Shown here piece by piece: positions 44,560 to 54,036 of a DNA stretch of 64,000 bases. Every line of letters begins with the position of its first letter. Position 1 is the first letter of the stretch. The translations under genes were made by a program, and so were the position numbers. The notes beneath the pieces are model-generated. The model was not told where the DNA came from. It saw only the letters and a program-made list of their open reading frames with translations, and searched no databases. Source of the stretch: an uncultured Litoreibacter sp. GTDB lineage: Bacteria > Pseudomonadota > Alphaproteobacteria > Rhodobacterales > Rhodobacteraceae. The stretch covers positions 522,336 through 586,335 of the forward strand of contig CANMWQ010000003.1 in assembly GCA_947501685.1 (NCBI GenBank). Reading direction: 5' to 3'.

Positions 44560-44965
44560 CTATGCGCCTTTCGGCGAACGCGTTGAGAGCAGAATGTGCA
44601 TGGAGATTGTGGGCGAGACCTGCTCCGAGAACCGTGCTGCGCGATTGGTCGGCCTTGCGGGCGTCAAAGTACAGATCGGATACAAGCGTCGGCTTGGTCG
44701 CTATGGCGGCAAGCCCGCTGTGGTCGTTGACAACACGCCGGACAGACAGTTTGAGGTTGCGGCACCTGAGGCGGTTTGGGTGACCGACATTACCTACATC
44801 AGAACCCACTAAGGCCGGTCATATCGCGCTGGGGCCATCGATTTGTTTTCACGACGTGTCATTGACTGGTCCATGCAATAGCAAACTCAATTTGGTTGCC
44901 AGCATGAGCAGAGGTGGGAATTGTCATGATAACGCGGTCGCAGAAATCAGAAACTCAAGATAGAA
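44560..44965 (+). pseudogene. Decayed IS3-family transposase (orfB) remnant
   Basis: One frame reads through VKVQIGYKRRLGRYGGKPAVV and WVTDITYIRTH, hits an in-frame stop at 44810, and continues with IDLFSRRVIDWSMQ to another stop. A second frame near 44904 reads MSRGGNCHDNAVAE. These are consecutive DDE-domain blocks of an IS3-type orfB transposase. They are broken by stops and by a deletion that removes the middle of the catalytic domain. No complete inverted repeats were found. It lies where the base composition changes and marks an old insertion. Confidence 0.75.
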
Positions 44966-44977
44966 AGATGCCGCAAC

Positions 44978-45949
44978 CTAACTTGAATTCACACCCAGCC
45001 TCATAAGGTGAAAAATCAACTTGAGCCTCGCTTTTTGGGGGGGCAAATCGGCATAGGGTGTGATTTCCAGGCCTTCATCTTCCAAGAACGCCGCATATCC
45101 CGGATAGAATGACTGCGGTGCAAACGTAAATGATACGCAGCGACTTGCCAGAACGACGGGGCGCTTGGCCTCAATCATGGGTCTCAGATCATCAAGAAGG
45201 GCCGTGGGAAGCGAATACGCGCCTGGACAGGAAATGACCAATCCGGCGGGCAAGCGTTTAGGATCATGCGACCAACGGCTACCAAGTGATACGCTGACCA
45301 GATCAACCTTTGGGACGTCATCAATCTGGTCCAAACGCGGAGGTGCAATTTTCTGACATGTGGTCACCTGCATTTCAGCCGTAACGCGCTGCGCGGGGTG
45401 ATTTGGGCTTGTTGAAACAAACCCGTCAAGGCGGGTCGCGTCTTGCTTGAAGACATGGGTTGCGGAAAACAGATGGCCGCCCATAACAGCATAGACGCCC
45501 CCCGATTGCGCTGAAAGCGCCCTGCACGCTGTAAACGCATCGATCAGATTTGTGACCCCGTCATAGTCTTCCATATAGGGCGGGCGCATGGCCCCGGTCA
45601 CAATCACCGGGGTGCTGGTGCCAAGCAGGCACTGCAATCCGTAGGTGACCTCCTCCAGCGTGTCGGTCCCGGTCGTCAGGATAAAACCCGCATATTGCGC
45701 TGTTTTGGATTGGATCAGACGCGCCGCATCGATCACATCCTCTACGGTCAGATCAGCGCTGTCCTTGGTCCGCAAGCTGATCGTGTCGACTTGGGCCTGC
45801 GATATGGCTTTGCCGGCCTGGGCGACGATCTGTGCCAAATTGTCGGTCGCGCAGGCCCGTCCGTTTTCCAGCGTCAGCGAAATGGTGCCGCCAAGGCCAA
45901 TTACCAGAAGGGATGCCGGTGTATGCGACACCTGTGTTCGAGTTTCCAT
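44978..45949 (-). CDS. Asparaginase family protein
   Basis: A 323-residue type I/II-like L-asparaginase. The first catalytic motif is VIGLGGTIS (Thr22), and the second is TTGTDTLEE (near residues 91-99) with the Thr-Asp pair. It hydrolyses asparagine (perhaps glutamine) to the acid and ammonia. No signal peptide is visible, so it is probably cytoplasmic. The ATG at 45949 is preferred over a TTG at 45964. It lies next to an Lrp-type regulator and an amino-acid ABC importer, which suggests a small amide-amino-acid uptake and use cluster. Confidence 0.85.
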   Translation of the reverse strand: METRTQVSHTPASLLVIGLGGTISLTLENGRACATDNLAQIVAQAGKAISQAQVDTISLRTKDSADLTVEDVIDAARLIQSKTAQYAGFILTTGTDTLEEVTYGLQCLLGTSTPVIVTGAMRPPYMEDYDGVTNLIDAFTACRALSAQSGGVYAVMGGHLFSATHVFKQDATRLDGFVSTSPNHPAQRVTAEMQVTTCQKIAPPRLDQIDDVPKVDLVSVSLGSRWSHDPKRLPAGLVISCPGAYSLPTALLDDLRPMIEAKRPVVLASRCVSFTFAPQSFYPGYAAFLEDEGLEITPYADLPPQKARLKLIFHLMRLGVNSS

Positions 45950-46088
45950 GCCAAGCAGCCCCAAAGTGCAGTCTTACCAGAATTTCACACTAAGCGAGCA
46001 TGTCAGGAAATTGGGTCAAACTTGCCATCCTTGGCGCCGGGAATTATTCAATTTGACGGTCCAAACAGTGAAAATGCGCAGCCGAGGC

Positions 46089-46574
46089 TTATGCGTTATC
46101 GTCCAAAAGATGGTCTAGCGGATAGCCCTTGAACTCCTTCGCGCGGTCCAGCAGGACGCTGCTGTGCATGTCTTTGATCGGTGCGTTTTCCATCAGGCGT
46201 TTGGTCACGGCGCGGTATTCTTCGACATCGGGGCAGACAAACCGCGCGATATAATCGGACCTGCCTGTTATGTGGAAACATTCGACCAGCATCGGCTCGC
46301 GCGCGATGGCGTCTTCGAACTTGCGGTAGGCTTGTTGGCTTTGTTCGCGCAGGGAGATCTCGGTCAGGAAAGAGACGGAGCGGCAAATCCGGGAAAGATC
46401 CACATTTGCCACATAGCCGGTGACGACTTTTTTCGCCTCAAGCTGCTTCATCCGTTTTTGGCAAGGGCTGGTAGAGATGCCCGCATAATCGGCGACGCTT
46501 GCAATGGGCTGGCGCGCATCTGCTTGCAAGGCTTTGACGATCTCAAGGTTGATCTTGTCCATTTTGATTTTCAT
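46089..46574 (-). CDS. Lrp/AsnC-family transcriptional regulator
   Basis: A 161-residue regulator with an N-terminal winged helix (KINLEIVKALQADARQPIASVADYAGISTSPCQKRMKQLE) and a C-terminal ACT-like RAM domain (ECFHITGRSDYIARFVCPDVEEY). It is transcribed divergently from an amino-acid importer and lies behind the asparaginase gene, so it probably responds to asparagine, aspartate or a related amino acid. A spaced 9-bp inverted repeat sits in the divergent promoter region. Confidence 0.9.
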   Translation of the reverse strand: MKIKMDKINLEIVKALQADARQPIASVADYAGISTSPCQKRMKQLEAKKVVTGYVANVDLSRICRSVSFLTEISLREQSQQAYRKFEDAIAREPMLVECFHITGRSDYIARFVCPDVEEYRAVTKRLMENAPIKDMHSSVLLDRAKEFKGYPLDHLLDDNA

Positions 46575-46680
46575 GCAGCTTGCCCCATCGCGGCCCCATA
46601 TGCTGCCGCAGTCATATCTGGCGCTGAATCGATGTTATCGAGGGGAAAATGTCAACTTCTCTGCCGCTTTTGATAAAGAT

Positions 46681-46723
46681 GATTGCGACCGCCCCCTAAA
46701 ATCACACTGTAAGCGTCGCAATC
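46681..46723. promoter_or_regulatory. Spaced inverted repeat in the lrp/importer divergent promoter
   Basis: GATTGCGAC (46681-46689) and its exact reverse complement GTCGCAATC (46715-46723) have centres 34 bp apart, about three helical turns. They sit 37 bp upstream of the importer binding-protein start, within the 185-bp divergent region. A binding site for the neighbouring Lrp-type protein is plausible. Confidence 0.4.
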
Positions 46724-46759
46724 CAAGGCGCGATCAATATCAGAATGATAGGGAAAAAC

Positions 46760-47596
46760 ATGGGAATTCGACACATATTTCTAGGCGCCGCGCTGGCCGT
46801 GGCTGGTGCTTTGTCCGGTGCAACCGCTTTTGCAGGTGAAACGCTGGATCAGATCATGAGCAGCAACACACTCAAAGTCGCAACCGATCCAAATTGGGCA
46901 CCTCAGTCATTTTTGAACGACAATAACGAGATGGACGGCTTTGACGTCGACGTCGCCCGCGAGATCGCCAGCCGCATGGGTGTTGAGGTTGAGTTTGTCA
47001 CACCGTCTTGGGACATCATCACAGCTGGCAACTGGAATGGGCGTTGGCACCTGTCCGTTGGGTCGATGACGCCGACGACCGCGCGCGGTGAAATCCTTGA
47101 TTTTCCGGGGGTCTATTATTACACGCCCGCCTCGGCCGTGGTGCATAACGACAGCCCCTATGAAAATGTTGCGGACCTGAACGGTGCCAAAATGGCTGCT
47201 GGTATTTCAACCACCTTTGAGCTGTACCTGCAAAAAGACCTGACGATCGACGCCTCTGGCGTTCCGACGTTTGAATACCAGATCACGCCGGGAGAATATC
47301 GGTCCTATGAAACCGGCGCGGTTGCGCTGGATGATCTGCGTCTTGGCGATGGGGTCCGGTTGAACGGTGTTGTTGGGTCCTTGCCTGCGATGCTGAAAGC
47401 GATTGAGAACGGCTATCCGATCCGTGTTCTGGGCGAGCCGCTGTTTTACGAACCACTGGCCATCGCCACCGACAAGGGCGATGCAGAGCTGAACGCAAAG
47501 TTAAGCGCAATCGTCGATGAGATGCGCAACGATGGCACGCTGAAAACGCTTTCTGAAAAGTGGTATGGCATCGATTATACGACCGCGCTGAACTAA
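46760..47596 (+). CDS. Polar amino-acid ABC transporter, substrate-binding protein
   Basis: A 278-residue family 3 periplasmic binding protein with a signal peptide (1-25, ending AFA/G). The mature start TLDQIMSSNTLKVATDPNWAPQSF, then MDGFDVDVAREIASRMGVEVEF, is typical. An aromatic and acidic pocket is likely. The ATG at 46760 follows AGGGAA and precedes the signal peptide. First gene of a three-gene importer. The cargo may be asparagine, aspartate or glutamine, judging from the asparaginase next door. Confidence 0.9.
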   Translation: MGIRHIFLGAALAVAGALSGATAFAGETLDQIMSSNTLKVATDPNWAPQSFLNDNNEMDGFDVDVAREIASRMGVEVEFVTPSWDIITAGNWNGRWHLSVGSMTPTTARGEILDFPGVYYYTPASAVVHNDSPYENVADLNGAKMAAGISTTFELYLQKDLTIDASGVPTFEYQITPGEYRSYETGAVALDDLRLGDGVRLNGVVGSLPAMLKAIENGYPIRVLGEPLFYEPLAIATDKGDAELNAKLSAIVDEMRNDGTLKTLSEKWYGIDYTTALN

Positions 47597-47622
47597 GTGC
47601 CCATCGCATAAACCACGACGCA

Positions 47623-47656
47623 GGGCCCTGCACCGTTTCTTTTCGGTGCAGGGCCC
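47623..47656 (+). other. Strong RNA hairpin between binding-protein and permease genes
   Basis: GGGCCCTGCACCG (47623-47635) pairs perfectly over 13 bp with CGGTGCAGGGCCC (47644-47656) around the loop TTTCTTTT. There is no T-tract after it. Hairpins in this position in ABC operons often stabilise the upstream binding-protein message and reduce read-through to the permease. Confidence 0.7.
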
Positions 47657-47676
47657 AAATGTGAGGACACAAAGAC

Positions 47677-48648
47677 ATGCTTCATCGTGATACCGTCATT
47701 TCAGATATTGCCGTACACAAACCCAAGGTCATGGCCGGTATTTTCGCCGCAGCTTTTGTGATTTTCACCCTGATGGGGCTGAAAGACACGATCTTTGGCG
47801 CATTAATGGCACCTGTGATTGGCGATCCGGCGGAGGCGGGGTTCTCTGGCAATGCCGCAACTGGGTTGGTGCTGGCGATCTTGCTTACGGTTAACATTGT
47901 CCTGATCGCGTTTTTGCCACTGCGCTATCAAATCGGGATCGTGTGGCTGCAGCTTTTGCTCCTGTTCCTGACCTTCTTTTACAGCTTTGATCTGAAACTG
48001 TCGTTCATCCAGACAAAGATCTGGTTCATGATCACCCAAGGTCTGTTCACGACGCTTTATATCTCGGCCATCTCAATTGCGCTGGCCTCTGGCTTGGCCA
48101 TCATTGGGGCGGTGGCCAAGCTGTCGTCCAATGGCTTTGCCTTTGCGATTGCCAGTTTTTACACATCCTTCTTTCGCGGCATCCCGCTGTTGATGCAGAT
48201 TTACCTGATTTATCTGGGGCTACCCCAGCTTGGCTTTGTGATCGATGCTGTGCCCGCGGGCATTCTGGCGCTGACGCTATGCTATGGTGCCTATATGACC
48301 GAGATTTTCCGCGCCGGCATCCAGTCCATCGACAAGGGCCAATGGGAGGCATCTCGCTCTATCGGTTTTGGCTTTGGGTTGACCATGCGGCGGATCATCC
48401 TGCCGCAATCCATGCCGCTGATCATTCCCCCCACCGGCAACCAGTTTATCGCGATGCTCAAAGACAGCTCGCTTGTGTCGGTCATTGGTGTCTGGGAGTT
48501 GATGTTTCTTGCGCGCACCTTGGGCAACAAGGATTTCCGGCACATGGAAATGCTGATCACAGCTGCGATGATCTATTGGATGCTGACCGTATGTTTGGAG
48601 CTGATCCAGTCCCGGATTGAGCGCCACTACAAATCACCTCAGCATTAA
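47677..48648 (+). CDS. Polar amino-acid ABC transporter permease
   Basis: A 323-residue HisMQ-type permease. It is longer than the usual 220-240 residues because of an N-terminal extension with two or three extra helices (about residues 20-110). The core permease then has a coupling loop [24 protein letters not shown]. Only one permease gene is present, so it presumably forms a homodimer. It follows the hairpin after the binding-protein gene and runs into the ATPase gene. Confidence 0.88.
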   Translation: MLHRDTVISDIAVHKPKVMAGIFAAAFVIFTLMGLKDTIFGALMAPVIGDPAEAGFSGNAATGLVLAILLTVNIVLIAFLPLRYQIGIVWLQLLLLFLTFFYSFDLKLSFIQTKIWFMITQGLFTTLYISAISIALASGLAIIGAVAKLSSNGFAFAIASFYTSFFRGIPLLMQIYLIYLGLPQLGFVIDAVPAGILALTLCYGAYMTEIFRAGIQSIDKGQWEASRSIGFGFGLTMRRIILPQSMPLIIPPTGNQFIAMLKDSSLVSVIGVWELMFLARTLGNKDFRHMEMLITAAMIYWMLTVCLELIQSRIERHYKSPQH

Positions 48649-48658
48649 GGAGAAGATC

Positions 48659-49399
48659 ATGACCAAGACGGTGATCGAAATGGTGGGCGTGAACAAATGG
48701 TACGGCGACTTTCAAGCGCTCAACAACATCAATTTAAAGGTTGAAGAAGGCGATCGGATCGTCATTTGCGGGCCCTCTGGATCGGGTAAATCCACACTGA
48801 TCCGCACACTGAACTATCTGGAGGCGCATCAGGAAGGTCGGATCACAGTCGACGGAACCGATCTGCATCCCCGCATGAAGAACGTCACCCAAGTCCGCAC
48901 CAATACAGGCATGGTGTTTCAGCAATTCAACCTGTTTCCGCACATGACCGTGTTGGAAAACCTGATGGCTGGACCGATCTGGGTCCGTAAATTGCCCAAA
49001 GCAGAGGCCCGCGCGCAAGCGATGACATACCTTGACCGCGTGCGCATTCCCGAGCAAGCGGACAAATATCCCGGTCAGCTTTCGGGGGGGCAACAACAGC
49101 GCGTGGCTATCGCGCGGTCCTTGTGCATGAACCCCAAAGTGATGCTGTTTGATGAGCCCACATCCGCACTTGATCCTGAAATGGTGTCGGAGGTTCTCGA
49201 TACGATGATCGGATTGGCGCGTGACGGGATGACGATGATTTGTGTCACCCATGAGATGGGCTTTGCCAAGGCGGTCGCTGATCGGGTGATCTTTATGGAC
49301 CAAGGCGAAATCGTCGAAGAAAACGCGCCAAAGCCGTTTTTTGATGCGCCTCAGAATAGCAGAACAAAGACGTTTTTGGGCCAGATCCTGCAGCACTGA
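48659..49399 (+). CDS. Polar amino-acid ABC transporter ATPase
   Basis: A 246-residue GlnQ-type ATPase with Walker A GPSGSGKS (near 38-45), signature [15 protein letters not shown] and Walker [15 protein letters not shown]. An AAGGAGAAG ribosome site fixes the ATG at 48659. Last recognisable gene of the asparaginase/Lrp/importer cluster. Confidence 0.93.
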   Translation: MTKTVIEMVGVNKWYGDFQALNNINLKVEEGDRIVICGPSGSGKSTLIRTLNYLEAHQEGRITVDGTDLHPRMKNVTQVRTNTGMVFQQFNLFPHMTVLENLMAGPIWVRKLPKAEARAQAMTYLDRVRIPEQADKYPGQLSGGQQQRVAIARSLCMNPKVMLFDEPTSALDPEMVSEVLDTMIGLARDGMTMICVTHEMGFAKAVADRVIFMDQGEIVEENAPKPFFDAPQNSRTKTFLGQILQH

Positions 49400-49809
49400 C
49401 CTGCGGCTCGCGTGACCAGATTTTCGAAAGACCTCAACACCAACATCGAACAGGCCATTTGTTCATCAAGCGACGAAAGTGGGCAGTGATTGCCTCCGCT
49501 TGGTTTTCTGGCCGGACGTTCGGGTGAGCATTAAGTTTGGGGTGTATCCCTGACGATGAGGTAGTGCCTCAGCCGACATTCGCTGCATTTTCTTCATCGA
49601 TGCCAGTTCAAACTCACCCAATCGCATTCCGGAGACGTCGGATGCGATAAAGCACGGCCACTTGCGCTTCGACTTTCAGGCCTGACGCGTGTCTGCGAGC
49701 CGCGCTTATCAGGATGGTTCAAAATCGTTTTCTACGCGTAGACCTCTTTCTAAATAGCCCAAAACAGGTTCTAGTCGGACAGCCTAGGAAAACCATTTTG
49801 GAGCGCGCC
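49400..49809. other. 410-bp non-coding stretch, possibly decayed
   Basis: No convincing gene, hairpin or repeat was seen between the importer ATPase and the DUF1479 gene. Composition is lower in GC than the left part of the window, and short broken frames occur on both strands. It may hold the promoter of the following gene. Confidence 0.4.
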
Positions 49810-51048
49810 ATGGAGTTCGACCCCAGATCGACTATAGCTGAGACGAAGCGTGGACTGTCCCAACTATCTGACATCCGAGACTCTTTCGCGAAATGCCGCG
49901 ACACTATCCTTCGCGATGTTGAGGCCATAAAGGCGGATGTCGCCGCTGAGCGTCCTGTCATCCCCGAAATCCAATATCGCCAGATTGCCAATGACGACGT
50001 TGACGAAATCAGCCGAGCGTTGGTGCGTCAGCGTGGGTGTGTGATCGTCCGTGGCGTTTTCGACCCCACGCAAGCCGATGAGTGGAACGACGAGGTCGGT
50101 GCATATATCGATCGCAATGACTATCTTACAAAAGCAAAGGCAAAAGCCGGGATCGACAAGTATTTCAGCGCGTTGGACGACGCGACGCCGCAGATTTTCG
50201 GATTGTACTGGTCGCGGCCACAAGTCATGGCCAGACAGGCCGAAAGCATGGCGTTGACCAAGCGGTTTCTCAATCGGCTGTATGATGTGGCCGCACCGAT
50301 GGGGCAAGAATTCGACCCAAATCATGACTTCGCCTATGCGGACCGCTTACGTCGTCGCCAGCCCGGTGACACGACGTTGGGCCTGTCGCCGCATATGGAT
50401 AGTGGGTCGTACGAACGCTGGTGCGACCCGGCCTATCAAGCCATTTACCGATCAATCTACCAAGGCGATTTGGAAAGCTTCGATCCTTGGAAAGCAGCCT
50501 TTCGAACGCAGACACGGGAATACTCTTCTCCTGCCGTCTGCTCGATGTTTCGGACATTTCAGGGATGGACTGCCTTGACGACACAAGGTCCCGGAGACGG
50601 GACGCTCAGCCTTTTGCCCATCGCCAATTCCATCGGCTACATGCTTTTGCGGGCGCTGCAAGATGATGTTGCAGAAGACGATCTTTGTGGTGCGTGGCCC
50701 GGTCGAGCTCTGGGTGCGAGTCCCGAATGGCATGGTGAAATTCTGGAGGGCATGGTCAGCATTCCTGAGGTTCACCCGGGCGATACGGTCTGGTGGCATC
50801 CCGACGTCCTGCATTCTGTCGCCAATGAACATAGTGGTCGCGACTATGCCAATGTCATCTATATCGGCGCCTCGCCCGTTTGTGCAAAGAACGAGGCCTA
50901 CGCGCACAAGCAAGCGGATGCTTTCATGGCAGGCCGCAGCGCACCGGATTTTGCTGCAGAGGATTATGAGATTGATTTTGATGGTCGGGCTGCGATCGAT
51001 GATTTGACAGATTTGGGGCGTCGCCAGATGGGCCTGAAGCCCGCCTGA
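49810..51048 (+). CDS. DUF1479 (YbiU-like) putative Fe(II)/2-oxoglutarate oxygenase
   Basis: A 412-residue DUF1479 protein. LSPHMDSGSYERW (HxD near residues 194-196) and TVWWHPDVLHSVANEH (distal His near 335) give the HxD...H facial triad expected of a non-haem Fe(II)/2-oxoglutarate oxygenase. No substrate is known to me for this family. The ATG at 49810 fits the family N-terminus. The longer frame from 49714 lacks a good ribosome site. First gene of the carbohydrate cluster, 49 bp ahead of the aldo/keto reductase, so likely an accessory oxidation of the same substrate. Confidence 0.8.
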   Translation: MEFDPRSTIAETKRGLSQLSDIRDSFAKCRDTILRDVEAIKADVAAERPVIPEIQYRQIANDDVDEISRALVRQRGCVIVRGVFDPTQADEWNDEVGAYIDRNDYLTKAKAKAGIDKYFSALDDATPQIFGLYWSRPQVMARQAESMALTKRFLNRLYDVAAPMGQEFDPNHDFAYADRLRRRQPGDTTLGLSPHMDSGSYERWCDPAYQAIYRSIYQGDLESFDPWKAAFRTQTREYSSPAVCSMFRTFQGWTALTTQGPGDGTLSLLPIANSIGYMLLRALQDDVAEDDLCGAWPGRALGASPEWHGEILEGMVSIPEVHPGDTVWWHPDVLHSVANEHSGRDYANVIYIGASPVCAKNEAYAHKQADAFMAGRSAPDFAAEDYEIDFDGRAAIDDLTDLGRRQMGLKPA

Positions 51049-51103
51049 GGGCTAGATCCTGCTTTGATGGCAAGCAATTCCGGAATGAAAGAGGGATGTG
51101 TTG

Positions 51104-52093
51104 GTGTTGGAACAAAGAAGAATTGGTCGAACGGATCTCAAGGTCGATGTCCTTGGACTGGGCGGCGCGCCGCTGGGTGGCAACTTTGTTGATCTCGGCT
51201 ATGGGCAGGCCGCAGACCTGATCCGGGCCGCAAAGGCGGCCGGCATCGGGTATTTCGACACTGCTCCCTGGTACGGCTTTGGACGGTCCGAGCGCGTTAT
51301 GGGCGATGTTTTGCGCGGCTCAGATTATGTGCTTTCCGACAAGGTAGGCCGGTTATTGGTGCCCGGCGCTGTTGCGAACCCCGCAGAGTTTGGGATGGTT
51401 GATCCGCTCCCGTTCCATGTTGTCTACGACTACAGCTATGATGGGATCATGCGGGCGTTTGAGGACAATCTGCAACGTCTTGGGCTGGACAGAATTGACA
51501 TCTTGCTTGCCCATGACATCGGCGCATTTCAGCACGGCGACGAGAACTTGCGTCACTTCCGGGATCTCGCAGAGGGTGGCTACCGCGCAATGGATGAGTT
51601 GCGGCGCGCGGGCCGGGTGAAAGCCATTGGGCTTGGTGTGAACGAGAACGAGGTCTGTCAGGACGCATTGGGCATTGGCAATTGGGACGTTTTCTTGCTG
51701 GCGGGGCGTTATACGCTGCTCGAACAAACGGCTTTGGATGCACTTGTCCCAGCCTGTCGGGACACTGGCACAACACTCATTTGTGGTGGTCCCTTCAATT
51801 CAGGCATTCTGGTCGGACGGGACACATGGAACTACGCCAAAGCGCCTGAAAGCGTCATTGAGCGTGCCCGCGGATTGGCGGGTGTCGCGGACGCGTTCAA
51901 CATCCCGCTCGCGGCGGCCGCGCTGCAATTCCCTTTGGGTGATCCTATTGTCTCCTCGGTCATCCCCGGCCCGCGTGACACCGGAGAGCTTGAACAAATC
52001 GTCGAATGGTTTGGCGTCGAAGTCCCATCCGACTTTTGGTCGGCGCTCAAAACAAAAGGGCTTCTGCATGAGGATGCGAAACTGCCCAGCTAG
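51104..52093 (+). CDS. Aldo/keto reductase, L-fucose/D-threo-aldose dehydrogenase type
   Basis: A (beta/alpha)8-barrel NAD(P)-dependent oxidoreductase of about 329 residues. AKR features include FDTAPWYGFGRSERVMG (catalytic Asp/Tyr), a Lys in LSDKVGR and the His in DILLAHD. The VYDYSYDGIMRAFEDNLQRLGLDRIDI block matches the group that oxidises the C1 of L-fucose or related aldoses to lactones. The start is non-ATG. GTG at 51104 has the best spacing from the GAGGG ribosome site, and GTG at 51098 is possible. A lactonase-like amidohydrolase further on in the cluster fits as the next step. Confidence 0.87.
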   Translation: MLEQRRIGRTDLKVDVLGLGGAPLGGNFVDLGYGQAADLIRAAKAAGIGYFDTAPWYGFGRSERVMGDVLRGSDYVLSDKVGRLLVPGAVANPAEFGMVDPLPFHVVYDYSYDGIMRAFEDNLQRLGLDRIDILLAHDIGAFQHGDENLRHFRDLAEGGYRAMDELRRAGRVKAIGLGVNENEVCQDALGIGNWDVFLLAGRYTLLEQTALDALVPACRDTGTTLICGGPFNSGILVGRDTWNYAKAPESVIERARGLAGVADAFNIPLAAAALQFPLGDPIVSSVIPGPRDTGELEQIVEWFGVEVPSDFWSALKTKGLLHEDAKLPS

Positions 52094-52240
52094 ACGGCGG
52101 TGAAGCCACCATCGATAGGAAGGCAGACACCGGAACTCACCTCATTTGTCGATCGCGCTAGGGAAAACTGGCCGGGCCACAACGCCTCCGGCTGACCTGC
52201 GTCGGCGGAGTTGTCATCACACACCTCATGGCACGGTTCG
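52090..52240 (-). pseudogene. C-terminal remnant of a short-chain dehydrogenase (SDR)
   Basis: On the minus strand a frame ends GQPEALWPGQFSLAR, then STNEVSSGVCLPIDGG, FTAV and a stop that overlaps the aldo/keto reductase stop. This is the typical C-terminus of classical SDR enzymes (GQPEE...VTG...DGG). Upstream the frame is closed by a stop near 52247 and no Rossmann or YxxxK part is found. The gene has lost its N-terminal three quarters. Confidence 0.6.
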
Positions 52241-52490
52241 GGTATTGGCAGGTGTTACGCCTCGCGAAGTTTGTGCCTGACGCCCCTGTTTTGGTGGGGC
52301 CGATGGCGTGTTCTCCGCAAAGATCGGGGCTGGTCGCGCACTTCTTTGAGTTCGAGATAGGACCCGCCATTGACGACCCGCTCCACAGCACATGAACAGA
52401 TCATCTGCGCAATTTCTAGGCAGCAGATTGGCAGAACAGCTGTTGAAAATAACGAGTTTTTTCTAGCCAGACAAAAATTTGCGTCCTAGG

Positions 52491-52500
52491 GTGTTAACAC
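52491..52500. promoter_or_regulatory. Palindromic operator candidate before the carbohydrate importer
   Basis: GTGTTAACAC is a perfect 10-bp palindrome 51 bp upstream of the binding-protein start, in the 458-bp gap that otherwise holds the SDR remnant. It could bind the cluster's regulator, which is not encoded in the window. Confidence 0.35.
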
Positions 52501-52551
52501 TTGGGACGGAGAATCCACGTAAATTGTAATAAATTCTGGGAGGAATTTTTG

Positions 52552-54024
52552 ATGTTGAAGAAGCATCTTAAGGCGCTGTCTGTTAGCGCTGCCGCTTTGG
52601 GCTCAGTGTGTGCGCCTGCTATCGCGCAAGACTTTGAAGGGGTCACGGTAAACATCCTGACACGCCCTGGCTACGTGATCGCGGGACCACTCGCGGAGCG
52701 CGGCAAGGACTTTGAAGCCGAAACTGGGGCGAAGATCGTTGTGACGGAAGTGCCGTTTGCAGAGATCTTCCCGAAGATCCAAAACGACTGGGCAACCGGT
52801 ACAAATTCGATCGATGTTGGTGTTTTCGCGGCTGGCTGGGGAGTTGAGCTTGATGCCGCGGGCCTGCTGGAAGACCTCGACCCCTATATTGCCGCAGACG
52901 ATAAAATCGACATAGACGACATCGCACCGTACTTCCGCGAGTTTGGCCAGAAAGTCGGCGGCAAGACCAAGATGCTGATGGTCGATGGCGATTTTCAGAT
53001 GGTCTATTACCGCACTGACATCCTGTCCGAAGCGGGATTGGAGCCACCAAAAACCTGGGAAGAGTATCTCGATGTGGCGTCTAAAATTCATGGCAAGGAC
53101 ATGAATGGCGACGGCGAGGCTGATTACGGCTCCTGCATCTTCAAAAAGCGGAACGCGCAGTCCTATTTTGCGATCCAAACCTTTGCTGCGCCGATTGTGC
53201 AGACCCAAGGCACCGCGCAAGGCTTCCACTTTGACAACGCCACGATGGCACCAATTGTCAACAATGCCGGCTGGCGCAAAGCGTTTGAGCTTTACAAGGA
53301 GACCGGCAAATACGGTCCACCGGAAGAGCTGAACCTCGACATTGGCGACACACGTGCGCTGTTTAAGGCAGGCCGGTGCGGGTTGATCGTTGAATGGGGC
53401 GATCCGGGTACTTTGCAACTTGACGATGACGCCACGGCGATCAAAGGCAAGATGTACGCCATCTCAGCGATTGGGTCGACTGAAGTTCTGGACCGTGCAA
53501 GCGGTGAGTTGGTTCCTGTTTCGGCTGACTCTGCTCCCAACGCGGTGGACGGCGTAAACTACGCACCATTCGCAGCCTTTGGCGGCTGGGCCGGTGCGGT
53601 CAACGCGAACGCGGACGAAAAGACGAAAGCCGCGTCCTATGCGTTCCTGTCCTACATGAACCAAGCCGCACAATCCGGCGTGGACGTGACACGCGGTGCC
53701 ACGGGCTACAACCCATACCGCAACTCGCAGCTTGCCAGCACTGCCCTTTGGGTCGAAGCCGGTATGCCGCAGGAGCTGGCCGAGAACTATCTTGGCGCAA
53801 TCAACGGCGCGCTGAACAACCCGAACATGGCATCTGACATGAAAATTCCGGGTGCTCAGCAATATACGGCTGTTGTTCTGGACACACAGCTCGCTCGTTA
53901 TCTGGCCGGAGAGATCTCAGTCGACGAAGCCCTCGAAAATATCGAAGAAGGCTGGGAAGAGATCACCGAGGACTTTGGCCGCGACGAACAAATTGCAGCG
54001 CAAGCTCTCGCTCTTGGCAACTGA
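52552..54024 (+). CDS. Carbohydrate ABC transporter, substrate-binding protein (family 1)
   Basis: A 490-residue secreted binding protein. It has a signal peptide (1-25, ending AIA/Q) and a family 1 fold with VNILTRPGYVIAGPLAERGKDFEAETG and DFQMVYYRTDILSEAGLEPPKTWEEY. The sequence DMNGDGEADYG resembles a calcium-binding loop. It is longer than typical members (about 420). GGGAGGAA precedes the ATG at 52552. First gene of a four-gene importer serving the catabolic cluster. The exact sugar or cyclitol is not readable. Confidence 0.9.
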   Translation: MLKKHLKALSVSAAALGSVCAPAIAQDFEGVTVNILTRPGYVIAGPLAERGKDFEAETGAKIVVTEVPFAEIFPKIQNDWATGTNSIDVGVFAAGWGVELDAAGLLEDLDPYIAADDKIDIDDIAPYFREFGQKVGGKTKMLMVDGDFQMVYYRTDILSEAGLEPPKTWEEYLDVASKIHGKDMNGDGEADYGSCIFKKRNAQSYFAIQTFAAPIVQTQGTAQGFHFDNATMAPIVNNAGWRKAFELYKETGKYGPPEELNLDIGDTRALFKAGRCGLIVEWGDPGTLQLDDDATAIKGKMYAISAIGSTEVLDRASGELVPVSADSAPNAVDGVNYAPFAAFGGWAGAVNANADEKTKAASYAFLSYMNQAAQSGVDVTRGATGYNPYRNSQLASTALWVEAGMPQELAENYLGAINGALNNPNMASDMKIPGAQQYTAVVLDTQLARYLAGEISVDEALENIEEGWEEITEDFGRDEQIAAQALALGN

Positions 54025-54036
54025 TCCAGCTGTCTG

